Source: Ulota crispa (Eukaryota; Streptophyta; Bryopsida; Orthotrichales; Orthotrichaceae). Taken from it: DNA of 64,000 nucleotides. Below, in pieces: positions 48,401 through 60,006 of this stretch. The notes beneath the pieces are model-generated. The model was not told where the DNA came from. It made no database searches and saw only the letters and a list, made by a program, of their open reading frames with translations. The stretch spans positions 22,486,358-22,550,357 of the forward strand of contig OY987244.1 of assembly GCA_963920765.1 (NCBI GenBank). Direction: 5' to 3'. A program made the position numbers and the translations under genes. How positions within the stretch are numbered: the first letter of the stretch is position 1; every line of letters starts with the position of its first letter.

Positions 48401-51162
48401 CCCATTTGGCAGTTGAAGACCAGCTTGGTCCCAACTTCAACTTGTGAAAGACGCTGTACCTACAACCAAAATTATTGGTTACGGAAAGATCACGCAACAA
48501 AATAAAGATTAAGCCATGCAAGGTCCAATAATAAATTGTCTACATTGAAGCATGTAATCCAGGAAGACTCTTACCAAAGAATCGAAGTCTCGCTCTTTCG
48601 GTGACTTTTCATCCGTAATAGGAATTCGCTCGTAGTCAACCAAGTAACCTTCTGCCTGCAGACTCTCGTAAACCTGCAAACACCACTAACTCCATAAGCT
48701 TCCAGTCTAGATGATGCCAATACTGGAAGAACATCAAGGGGAAGATTAAGAGAAGCACAAAAGTGTGCAAAGGAATACCTCGAAAGGTGTTTGTATAGAG
48801 TTCGGTCCAACTGGCTCCCATTGGTCTATCATCTGGCCATCAGGGAGCTCGTCACTAACCATGATCTTTCTCGCATACCTGCATGGTTTCAAATCACACA
48901 TATACAGTCCCGTCACTAAATGAAGCTTGCTACTTAGAATGTGGTTATATTTATTACTGAGAAGAAATGATAACAAACAAGCCCTCTTAGAAAGTCGTCA
49001 ATGCAATTTGATGAATAGGCATAAGAATAGACAGAATTGAATTTGAAAGGAGAATTTCCTTCTGCAATAAGTTCTCTCTATTTACATTCAAGCCAGCTTC
49101 CCAATAGATGCAACAAATGACAATAACCAACTACCAGTACGTCATTCATTGAGAGCAAACTAGAGTTGGAAGTTCTAAGACGAATGCATATAGGAAGAAG
49201 AATTGCACACCTGGTAGCTTCCTGAAGAACGTCCTCCTTGAGCCGAGCTTCCATCTGCTCAACTCTTTGCCTGTTAATTCCCTGGAAAGAGAAAAGCCAC
49301 CGTCAGCCGTCAGCTGGACATGAGAAAAAGCAAATTTACCAGAAAGACTGCAGTGAGAAGAAGCACGTCCTAGTGCATAGAAAAGCTCGTAAATGTTAGA
49401 CAGAAGGACAACGTCACTGGGTTCTTGCGAGACTAAACACTACTGGTTGGGATTATCTGAGTTGAACATCACAACCCATGAAGGTGATACACATAACCGT
49501 TATATAAGAGGCAACACAATGAGAAGTCATCGTATTCAGTTTGAAATATAAAATATAGAATTTGGGCAAACTATGCCGAAGGAAGTCGTATTTTCCATTT
49601 ACAGGAAGCCAGCACTTCAGGCTCTTCTTAAACTCTCGGGGGTTTTTAATTACCATCATAATGAGGCTCCGCAGGTGTGCACTAGCAGAATAGATACTTG
49701 CAGGAAGCCCCCAAGGCGTTCTTGTCCCTGGGAGGCCTGCAGTGATAATCGATCCAGACATCAATGGGGACAATTAGTTTGGACTGAACAAACCCATTAT
49801 GATCATGACCTATTAAAAGGCAAACTGTAACTAATATACATAGCTACAGATAACACGGCAGGAATGTGTTTGAATCTAACGATGTCCAAAATCAGGGACT
49901 GCAAAGCACATCTTGAGCAGATACTCAAACTAGGATAATCAAAACCTACAGTGTATATATTTGTAAGAGAAGTTGCGAGCTCATGTATGTTATGAATGTA
50001 TTCTTAACGATTCTTGAAATCATGGCCACGCCTGAATTTCCTCGCATGAAGAGTACAAGCTAGAGACCATAAAATTCCTAGGACATTTCATCACCAAATC
50101 GCAAGTATTTCAATATCTCGCCATATCAACAGATGTAGCTGGAACTACATCAGCGCAACGCTACAAAAGTCACCAAAGTACAGGTGAAAACATTTGCGGG
50201 GAAAGTCATTGTATTAAGAGCTTACGGTATACTCGAGATTTGTAAATGGCCGCTCCACCTCTCGCAAGACGAATGGACGGCCGTTAACGTAAATAACCTA
50301 AGAAAAAACCAACTGAAGATGTTAGCATCATCCTTAGGCTCGCTAAATCCTTCCCAGAAGAAATTGAAAAGCTAATATCGTCATAGAGGTATTGAAAGTA
50401 TGGTAAGGAAATAAACTGTCAAAGCGATTCATGTGGACTAGACATCATGCTTTTGTTGTAGTCAAGAAAGAAGGAAGCTCTCCATATGATAACATACCGG
50501 CTCCTCCCGCAAGTTGTGCCACAATACGCGTTGAGATCCATACTTGCTTGCTCCTACCAGCTCTAAAACTCTGCGTATGCCATCAACAGTTGGAATGGCC
50601 ACGCCATAGACTGGCTTGTTATCTACCTGGAAAAACCAGCGTGTGAGAGGCAAAAAGATGCAACTTCCAATAGGAAAGTGTTCTCGCGCTATGGCAAATC
50701 AAGAAGGACCTTTTACCACCATTTCCTCCGAACTTTAGATCAAGAGACTTGAATACACCTTCTAGAATGATATCAACACAAATTCGTTGCAAAATGTCTT
50801 ATCTCCAGACACTTGCGGTCTGATAATGATTTTCCGAGTATTCAACAAGATGAGTTGGGCAGAATTCTCTATCTTCGGGTTACCGTAAATATAAAGGTGG
50901 ATTTATTAATGAAAACAGAGCGATATGTATTTTGAGAATGAAACTTGAGTTTAGACTAACTTAAGCTGTGTTCTTGCTGCAATTGCACGGCTGGACAATC
51001 AGCAAAATCTACCTGTCTGTAATTGGGAGCTCCCTCCACGTGAGGCAGTAAACGCTTGTTCTGACAACCAGGGAAATGATCACTCTTGAGGATTGTTTTC
51101 TTGCCAAGCACTGAACCGTTTCTGGAGATGATAACATTCTCTGGTTCTCGTGATGCGGCCAT
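42486..51162 (-). CDS. PALD: Paladin-like protein with three PTP-like phytase repeats (19 coding exons)
   Basis: Reconstructed 1,274-residue protein. Coding exons (5' to 3'): 51162-51013, 50626-50498, 50297-50226, 49281-49211, 48878-48779, 48673-48575, 48459-48333, 48057-47924, 47692-47633, 47521-47283, 47174-46751, 46386-46063, 45953-45363, 45207-45028, 44680-44456, 44255-43921, 43706-43404, 43142-43032, 42636-42486. All introns are GT-AG and the frame stays open. Three internal repeats (about 1-394, 425-838, 841-1274) share N(G/A)xVLGK.TILKSDHFPGC, GAPN(Y/F)R, LREEPVVY, RVEQMEARLKED and RVPITD blocks. Repeat 1 has C224-QMGRG-R230, repeat 2 C642-QMGRG-R648; repeat 3 reads ISHTGFGGIA (Ser1098, Gly1104), so it lacks catalytic Cys and Arg. 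The candidate acid Asp195/Asp613 is Arg1052 in repeat 3. Paladins belong to the cysteine-phosphatase superfamily; a rice homologue is reported in XA21 immunity. Substrate here is unknown. Confidence 0.93.
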
Positions 51163-52380
51163 GTTGCATTGGATCACAATATTCGAACACCTCTTCGCTT
51201 CGAGGAGAGCTTGTTCAACGGAAGAAGGGACGTAAAGGAAGAAAAATCGAAAAAACTCGGAAAGCCAATAAATTTATTTCAAAAAAAACTCCACTCGAAA
51301 AGCTCTTCGCCACTAGCTGCTATTCCTGTAAAAAAAAATCCTGTCTGACAACATTGACAGCTGCCTCTGCCTCGAACTACCATTTGCATAAGCTACATTT
51401 CACTCTCCTGCATTCGGTCGGACCCCATCCCTGCACCACAACTTCCACCTTATCTCATCTCTCCTCAACGCGACCACAAAATCCACTACACACATTTTCT
51501 TGCAGGTCGCGCAGAATGTGCCTGATTCCACACAGACAGGAGGCAATCCTTCCTCACCAATGTAGCCTCTAACACGTCCGCTTTCCAAAACCCTTACGCA
51601 CCGAACGTCTATTCACCCCGCGCCATTCAACAAGTGATTGCATTTCCTTCCTGCTACGATGCCGCCTCTCACGACCACAAAGATGATTTTAACTCTCACG
51701 AATTCGTAAATATTCAAAATCTCCAAAATTACAATAGAAGAACCGGCCTATGTAGAAGCACCTCTAAAATCTACAGAATATGCAGTAATCGACCGTCCAG
51801 AATCCGGATGCTACAAGTTACAACATCGAATTTTCGCCAAAGTACAGACCACGAGAAACGTGGCTTGCGACGAGACAAGACAAGAATAGGCGGCGCCAAT
51901 GAGGAAAACTGTGGAGCGGAACCGAAATGTTCAAAGGATCCAATTGCACTGAGAATATAACGGCGCAATGAAGCCAGGAACGCCGTAGAAAACAATTCAC
52001 AGCACCGGCAAACGACGACCGAAAACGCAGAAAACGAGAAGTCGCTTTTCGATCACTAAATGCGAACTCTACAGACGAAACGCTCCGATGAGAGAGAAAT
52101 CCACAGATTTTTCTAATCACAATTCCACATGGATGCGGCCAAAAGCAAGATGGACGGAAGAGAGGGGGAAAAACGCGATAGCAAGAACACCGCCGGACGA
52201 ACTTAATCCTTCGGAGATTTCACACCGAGATTTCTCCAGAAAAAAAAGAAGCAGGCGGTCGGGAAACAGAAAGACGCTGATAAATCCAGGGACGAGAGGT
52301 AAAGCTTCAATGAGAGCGATGTCGTTGAGCCGAGGCGCGTCGCGGAGTAGGCAGAGCTAAGCTTGGTTGTTGCAAAAACT
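51163..52380 (-). promoter_or_regulatory. 5' leader and promoter side of the paladin-like gene
   Basis: GC-richer, non-coding sequence upstream of the start ATG at 51162 (context AACATGG, a strong plant-type context). A weak-context ATG seven bases upstream (51169) opens a 29-codon frame that overlaps the main start out of frame. The leader may contain an untranslated exon or intron, which I could not place. No clear TATA box was identified. Confidence 0.45.
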
Positions 52381-52526
52381 CAGAAACCCCAGCCTGCAAG
52401 CTGAAGAGCTGTACTTGTAGAGAGGGCACACATGGTGAAGCTCATGGCCATGGCCTCGTTATAAGACTCGGCATGGGCACAGGCACATGCGGCCACGGGC
52501 ACCGGCATGGACGTTTGTGTGCATCC

Positions 52527-52577
52527 GGGCATGGGCATGGGCATGGGCATAGGCATGGGCATGGGCATAGGCATGAG

Positions 52578-52623
<46 letters not shown>

Positions 52624-52625
52624 GA
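52527..52625. repeat. (GGGCAT)n hexanucleotide microsatellite, about 16 copies
   Basis: Nearly uninterrupted GGGCAT units, with a few AGGCAT and GAGCAT variants. Shorter GGGCAT bits lie nearby (about 52645). All frames on both strands stay open because of the repeat (GMGM, GHGH, HAHA, PMPM dipeptides); none should be called a gene. It lies just beyond the paladin leader, away from the gene. Confidence 0.9.
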
Positions 52626-52759
52626 CGACGTATGAATGCATCCGGGCATGGGCATGTATGCATTCGTGCAGGCAAAGGCATATGTATGGATGTGCGTTTG
52701 GGATTTAGTATATATGACGAGTATATTCATATTCCCATGCTCATCCTCTTGCCCTAAAA

Positions 52760-55700
52760 ACTTGGGCTTGACAATTTTGATTGCTCAAATCCGGGCAGCA
52801 AGGGCTGCCCGAAAGGAAACATCTGTAGGGTGGACACTGGACAGGCAGAAGGTGTGTGTTCTATTTTGGCATGAGTTCCTTGCCAACATACCTTTTGGGG
52901 TACAATTAACTTAACTGGTGTTTGGGAATTAAGTTAGGGTTATTAGGACGATCTCTGCCAAAATCACTCTTGATTGGGGAGAAACCAATTCTACCAATCC
53001 CTGAAGGACACGTAGTACATGGTTGAAGTTGTATAATGCTGCACCAGCTCCCTGTAGGTGTTCCACTATTCCCTTCTATCTTAGTAGTGTAGGTTTGTAA
53101 GGGAACCTTGTCTTGGAAGCAAATAGGCGACTTTCACAACACATTTCAGGGTTTTAAATCTTGAGGAAACAAATACTTATGGGCTGTGTGGGGCAAAAAT
53201 GGAAAAGCTTGTTTCCTCATGAGGAAATTGGAAAGTTTTTGCATTATGTTGGGTGCAAAAAGATGCAAGCATGGGCTTTCTTGTGTGAAGATTTGGGGAG
53301 ATGGCAAGAAATCAAATTTTAGAATTATTGTGTGAAAACAAAATCTTATTTTTTCATATAAAGGACAGAGAGGAAAATAGATCTTGCTAAGAGAATCTAT
53401 CAAGTTTTGAAACCACAATATATATAACATATATATATTTTTTTGGGTGTATTTTGTTACCTTCTCAATCTAGATGTTTTGCTACCTTTCTTAATCCTCT
53501 AACTAAGGGATTCAATTTTGTCTAATAATTAACTAAAAAAAGTAATCTTTAAAGTTTATTTAAGATTACATGAATGTTCTTTTAAAGAAAGAACCATTGC
53601 TATATTTTGGTAGGTCCAACATTTCCCATAAACATTTAAGCAAAAACAAACAAACAAATTTTGGAACTTGCCTTAATCATACTCAAATATTGTCACATGG
53701 CATAGGCAATCTTGAAAATTGCCTACAATGTGCACACAACACAATTCGTAAAATCTATAAGTTTTAAGTTCCTTAATCCACAAACAACATTACCCTAAAA
53801 CTTTATTTACTTAAGCAAAATGGTTTCCTACATCAACCTTATAAAAAAATTGAACTTTTGAGATTTATTTTAAGCCTACATCTAAATGTATACATGAATA
53901 TTTTTAAATGATCTATAAAGAAGTTTGAATGTGTGGAAGTTTAAAATAGATAATCTTATTTAGAAAGTTCATTTTAGCAGATTGGTCAACCTTTATTGAT
54001 ACAATTGTGAGGTTACATAGTTGCATCTTAATGATATTTTCTACAATGGTGCAATAGTGCATGTTCTTTAAAATTCTATAGTTGATCTTTTGGATTGTAC
54101 AACAAATATGCACTCTTAAATATGCTTGTAAAAATGTGTTTTTGGGCAAATGGCTACAATTCCAAGCATTTAGAAATGACCCATAAATTATAGCTAGAGC
54201 CTAAAGGAGGTTTGTAAATGATCAAACATTTCATGTTAGGGCGCATAAGGTAATATGAGCCATAGTCAACATCCTTTGATGGGTACTTTGTGCATAACCA
54301 AGATGATCTTGTTGTTACCATTTTGCCCTTAACATGAACAATAGGGGGCTTCAAACATCAATTTTTTCAAGTGATTTGCGTCTAGATTCACCTCGGTGAA
54401 TTCACTAGTAAACAACAAGGTGACTCACTTTTAGAACTCACTCCTAACGTGATTCACATTAGGAGTGAACTTCAAAAACTCACTTTTGCACGGCTGCATC
54501 CTCACAAGTGTCTCAAACGCTCATACCCCCAACTTGTGCATAAAACCCTAATCGCAAACTCACAAGTGTGTTAGACTTTGGGCATACGAGTGAACAAAAA
54601 CAATTCACTTATGAGCTAGAATCCTGTGAGGTGAGAAACTTGTAGACCAAATTTTATGTTTGAAACCCCTAACAAACTCTAATTTGTTGCATATGCATTT
54701 ATGACATGCACATCATGGCAATGCACCACTACTTGTGCATCCAACTTTTCATCTGATATGCTATTGTGTTCATCCATTTAAGCAATATCTAGCACAAAGA
54801 ACAATGGTTACATTCACCTTTTGTCTTCTTCTTGTAGGCTTATATACAAAAATCTACATACAATATTTCAATTGGCGAATAATTTTTTTCTAAGATCTAC
54901 AAAATTAAACTAAAAAAATTTACAAACAAATCAAAAAAGGATTGTTTGTACCTTTGGTGCCTCTTATTACCATATGTGGACTTGTTTTCTATTTTAAATT
55001 GGTGGTTTTCATCCTTTTTTTATGCATAGCATTGTTAATGATTTTTCCACATTGTAGAATATATTTAAACGGTTATTTTTTGTTTTTTTTTGCATGAAAA
55101 TTCATTCTAAAACAAAATTGCATATGGTATCGTAATCGATCACCTTTGGTTTGAATGTTCATTTTGACATTCAAAAATCTTATTGCCTTTGAGCCAGTCA
55201 CGTAGAATGATTTTTCTTTAGTTTAATAGCAACTTTGCTTAGAATAACCAAAATGTGTTAAATTCAAAAAATTTGAAGCAATTTGAAAGGAGCAACTGCA
55301 CAATTTGCAAAAATATTAATTATTATGTTTCAACCAATAAATGAACCGAGCTACATATCGGCGCTGTGAATAAAAGAAATAGTTTTTAAATAACTTGACA
55401 CTTTGTGTTTTGTTTCTCTAATTTTCTAAATTTTTGGATTGGTTTTTTTTAGAATTCGTACAACAAACATCTCTAAGAATCCCATAGATTAACATTTTCA
55501 GAATTAAGGATTGCGAGTATGCTTTATGTCAAATACTTTATTTCCTACCAAAAAAATAATCAAAAAAATATGTATGTTAAGAAAAATGCATTTAATTACA
55601 AATCATGAAAATTAAACTTTTCTTATTTGAATTCTACAGCCACTCTGAAAGAAGAAGGCACATTTTTATAAGTGCATTATTTCTGTAATAAAACGCAACC

Positions 55701-56527
55701 TCTAACGGTATTAGGCATCTAGATTTTTGGTGGTGAATGAATTTTCACATCTTTCATGTGTATTTATAAACTAAATTTTTTATTTTCTTTCATATAATAT
55801 TTTTTAAACTTTCTTTTTTTAAACTTTTGTATGGCATTGGTTTTTAAGAATCTTCTTTCAAATATTTTGTAGTTCTAACTTCTAAGACCAAAAGTATGTT
55901 TCATTTCAAAAACATACTTTTATGTTGAAGATATCTCTCGAATTGTGAATTCAACAAACGAGTAAGATTTAAAAAGTGTTAAAAGATGATCATGATTAGG
56001 ATTTGCAATTTAGATTTACATTAAGAAATACTTTTAAAAATATATCACAATCCAATTTAAGACATAAATGTAGAAGGAATCACAGCTTGGTTTCGCATTT
56101 ATTGTTGATTATTGGTTAATGTAAGAGTAGAGCGTTTGATATGGATTTGATCCATATAATACAGTTTATAGCTTCTGTTCAAATATCATCAAAACCACTA
56201 TTTTAAAATAAATTTTGCAATACGTCTTCCATGTTTTTGAGGATGTTTAACACTAGCCTTATTACCTTGCAATCAATAATCGTGTTTAGAAGAGATTTGG
56301 AATTTTGGTTTCAAATCTTGTTAACAAGTAGTATTAGTGTAATAGTATATTCAATCTTACATAAATGATGCATAGGTTATGATTTACAAGCCTTTGTTTG
56401 AAAGTTATCACTATAATTTATTATCCTAAATCGAACTCTATAACACATCTTTGTAATTCTAAAAACTTGGAAAAGTTCTCATACCTCAAAGAATCAAACT
56501 AAAAAGAGACATGGATTGACCTCGGGA
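52760..56527. other. AT-rich intergenic DNA
   Basis: No gene recognised. A small hairpin (CACTCCTAA and TTAGGAGTG, near 54440-54470) is present. The rest shows only short chance frames. Confidence 0.4.
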
Positions 56528-56531
56528 TTAA

Positions 56532-56749
56532 TCCTTAAATGGCCATAGGACATAGTATATATATGATGTTGTATAATTGGCATTTACTACCAATAAGAAA
56601 TTTTAATTTGGGAATTTAAGTAGCTCACTAGAATTGCTTTTATCTATTCTCCAACTTCTTTGTTAATCTCAAATGTAGTAAAAGTGTGAATCTATTCCAA
56701 ATACAAGAAAAACACCTTGTATTATATTGGTCAAAGCGGCATTCAAGGG
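56532..56749. mobile_element. 218-bp TTAA-flanked MITE (226-bp subfamily)
   Basis: TTAA at 56528-56531 and 56750-56753. The interior matches the copies at 40145 and 17116 (AATTTTAATTTGGGA, TATTCCAAATACAAGAAAAA). The sequence just beyond the right TTAA, CCCTTGAACCTTGAGGGG, looks like the end of another element of the same type. Confidence 0.7.
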
Positions 56750-56989
56750 TTAACCCTTGAACCTTGAGGGGACCAAAGTGGCACATACATGAACTAACCC
56801 TTGAACCTCAAGGGTTCACGGTTCACTTGACGACTATAATGAAAGAGACATCAACTAATAGTTGAACCTCATGGAACCAAAATGACGCAAGTAGTGTTTT
56901 TCACTCAACTTCTTCTTTGACAAGATAGTGCCAAATTGTATAGTTAACCCCAAAGTTTATCTAGATGTATAGTGAAGATGATAATTATA

Positions 56990-57399
56990 GGGAATTGATA
57001 TGTGCATACCGGGGGGTTGATATTTGCACACCCCCCGCGGGTAAATTATTGATTTCTACCATCAAAAAGTTGCCTTTGAGAATTTTGAATTTGGATTTGG
57101 ACTTAGAGACCATGATTTTGTCTTGCACCATAAAAAAAAAGTTGTAATTGAACAACACTCAGTGAAAAAGCTTAGTCAGAGGGAAAAGTGTTACTTTTAC
57201 TTTTGTTTGTAAAAGAATAATCTTTTTCATTGGATGTTGTTCAATTACAACTTTTTATATGGTTCTAGACTAAATCATGGTCTCTAAATTCAAATCAAAA
57301 TTCAAAATTCCCATATGTAGCTTTTTGATGGTAGAAATAAATAATTTACCAAGCATGGGGTGTGCAAATATCAACCCCGGTGTGCACATATCAATTCCC
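56990..57399. mobile_element. 410-bp fold-back MITE
   Basis: Ends GGGAATTGATATGTGCA and TGCACATATCAATTCCC are perfect inverted repeats; TAATTATA flanks both sides (8 bp). Long arms pair. Same family as 32985-33396 and 62551-62938, though this copy is GC-richer at its ends (CCCCCCGCGGG). Confidence 0.8.
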
Positions 57400-57975
57400 T
57401 AATTATAAGACAAACATGTTCCAAAAATGTAACAACTATTACAAACCAATCTAACATAAATACACAATTTACACCAACCACATATTTATATAGAGTTGGA
57501 TGAACTAAATCCATTCAATACAATGGGTTTAGTGTTTTTTTGAAAATTTCCACATACTAGATGCTTTCTCTCATAGAAATTAAGCATGATATGCCTAACC
57601 CTAAACTTCAAAACAAAATTTTGCATACAAAATTTTGCATCTTTTGATAAACTATTAGCGTGAACAAAACATTGGGTGGAATTTCTACAATTAGATAAGA
57701 TTGATGAGAATAGTATAATGCATTTTCACAAAATAATGAAATCTATCCCAAATACACATGAAGGGACATAGCTTCACCATAATATACAAAAACACCATTC
57801 AAATGGCCAAACTCCATGGGCAATTGACATTGGGAAAGCCATGAAATAACATGTAAGCTACAAAGTCTGCATGGAAGTGTGTTAGAAAATAAAAATGACT
57901 TTTTGACAAGTTTCTAACAAGAAGCACAAGAATTTTGGGGTCTCAGTTTATCAAATTCAAAAGTGACCAATTCCC

Positions 57976-58110
57976 ATCGCCCATGGAAGTAGGCCCAACA
58001 CATTACCCATGGAAGTTGGCCATAACATTGCCCATGGAAGTTGACCCTAACATTGCATATAGAAGCTAGCTCTAACATTGCCCATGGAAGTTGGCCCTAG
58101 CACTCCAGAA
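57976..58110. repeat. Short tandem repeat, about 27 bp x 5
   Basis: Units of the type ATTGCCCATGGAAGTTGGCC plus CTAAC repeat five times with substitutions. The reading frame across them is not conserved. Confidence 0.75.
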
Positions 58111-58496
58111 CATGGAACAATAATTGGGCTAAGCCAGTGAAATTCTTTTGTGTTAATTATTGCTTTTTTGCTACACCAACCAAAAGTGGTGTGGCTAATT
58201 GTCCTATAATATTTTTTGAAAAAATGTAAAATATTTAGCCAACTTTTATACATAGATTTGGGAATAGGAGCCCGATTTTTAGGGTTCCACTTGATGTTGC
58301 CTCACCTTATTGATGCAGTATTTTGATTTCTCACAAAACCATCATGAGATTTAACTTTGATGAAAGATTGAAAGCATTGAACTTTCCATCTGTAAAAAAG
58401 ATGTAACCATTCTTGCTACTCAACCATTTTTTGGTTAGAAAAAAAGCTAAGGCCACTTCATCCAAAATATTTTTACTGGGCTATGCCCTACCTAAC

Positions 58497-58625
58497 TTAA
58501 TACTTTCTAGGACTGGTTTTTGGATTGAAGCGAGGGTGAGGGAGACGTTGAGACCTCGAACGCAACAAAACCTCCAGGACGAGAAACGCGAATTCCAAAG
58601 CAAGTGTTACAAGGAAAGATCTCAT
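58497..58625 (-). other. Orphan short ORF with signal-peptide-like start
   Basis: A GC-richer island at about 58.5-59.0 kb holds a minus frame starting MRSFLVTLALEFAFLVLEVL and ending after 42 residues. A hydrophobic stretch after MRS resembles a secretory signal, but no donor site or downstream exon was recognised and no family matches. This may be a chance frame. Confidence 0.2.
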
Positions 58626-59059
58626 GGGAGCAGGAACGCATTTCCAGCATATTCGGTCAAGTCTGGAGCAGCCTCGCTTCTCAGGTTGTGCCACCTATGA
58701 CCGAGGGTCATTCAGCCATTCGGTTGTTCCCACTTTCTGTGTCTTCACAAATCACAATGGAGTTGAGCTCATGTTTTGATTTGATCCACAGCAATGGCCG
58801 ATGAGTCACCGGTTGCTACGTTCCAAAAAGCTTCTCACCCCAGGTTTGAGGAGACCGTAACTTATCCTGAATGACTGTCGTGTCCAGTCAGCTGTTGCAG
58901 GGCAGAGTGGCACACAGTTGTAGTAATAGTAATAAAATAATAAGACACAGGGTGCGTGGCAGCGTGAGCTGTTCCAGACAGAACCCAATCATTAGCTTCA
59001 TGCCTACCGGTATTCCCAGGAAAGTGCAAATAGTTTAGGCGACGCTAATTACCTTTTAA

Positions 59060-59812
59060 CCCCTGAGCGCCCAGGCCAATTTCACCAAAATCAGGGTTTT
59101 TGGAGACCGACAATTTTGAAGCATCTTATCTCAGTCAATTGGATGATTCACAAAAAGTGACCATTGAAAATAGTGAAACACCTACTTGGAAGAAGGCTTC
59201 CAAATTTTGGGAATAATTGACCATGTGAGATGGGAGGTTATAATATTTGATCAAACAACATGTGATGACAAAATCTCATTTTTTGGTACATAGCTGCTAT
59301 TTGGTGATTTTTACAAAATTCTATAAGCCCCCGATTCATCTTAAATTTTGTGAGCAACAAGATTAGATGTGAATGCACACACTTGTAAATTATTGATTGC
59401 ACTTCTTTTTATGTCAAGTTTTAGGGCTTCAAATCGCTATTGCATAGAAAACAATGACCGGCATAGTCAGTGACAGTTGCCATGATAAGGGTTTAGAACA
59501 TGCTTGAACCCTTGCCAACAACTTTCTCGCTACCACAAAGCTTGCACAAGGAAGCTTGCGAGGGATATTGACTGGTTGCAGCATGTGAAACGCTGCTTGC
59601 CACCATTGCCTCATACGGTGTTTCACTAATTTGAATCTCTTGCAGCGCTTGTACAACAATTTGGCTTTCCTTGCCATGATTCCATTGACATGGACAACTT
59701 GCATGCCTTCATAATTGTAGTTTATAGCAAGACCAAAAAGTTAGATCCAGTGCCTCAAAACAAAGCTTTAAATCCGGAGAGGCGATATATGGGGAGTTGA
59801 GGTGCTCAGGGG
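59060..59812. mobile_element. TTAA-flanked 753-bp element
   Basis: TTAA at 59056-59059 and 59813-59816. Termini CCCCTGAGCGCC and GGTGCTCAGGGG. The minus strand has a 91-codon frame (59704-59429), and a neighbouring frame with two CxxC pairs (CKLC, CFLC) separated by one stop. This faintly recalls the cysteine-rich tail of piggyBac transposases but is far too short to prove it. Confidence 0.65.
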
Positions 59813-60006
59813 TTAAGGGCTAGTGAGCTGGTTAGCTTTTTCATGGACTTTTCAAGGCATGAAGGTTTTGGTTTAATTTTTAGGCAAAGAGAAATGGATG
59901 CTAAATATAAGACAATTTTTTTCATATTTTTTGAAGCATTTTTGAATTGTTGATGAATTTTCAAATTTTTTTGTAGTAGACACCTACATGTGACTCTAGG
60001 TCTTGA

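Noticed and set aside
52380..52757. Several long frames with Gly-His, Met-Pro or His-Ala dipeptides
   Set aside because: They are translations of the (GGGCAT)n microsatellite.
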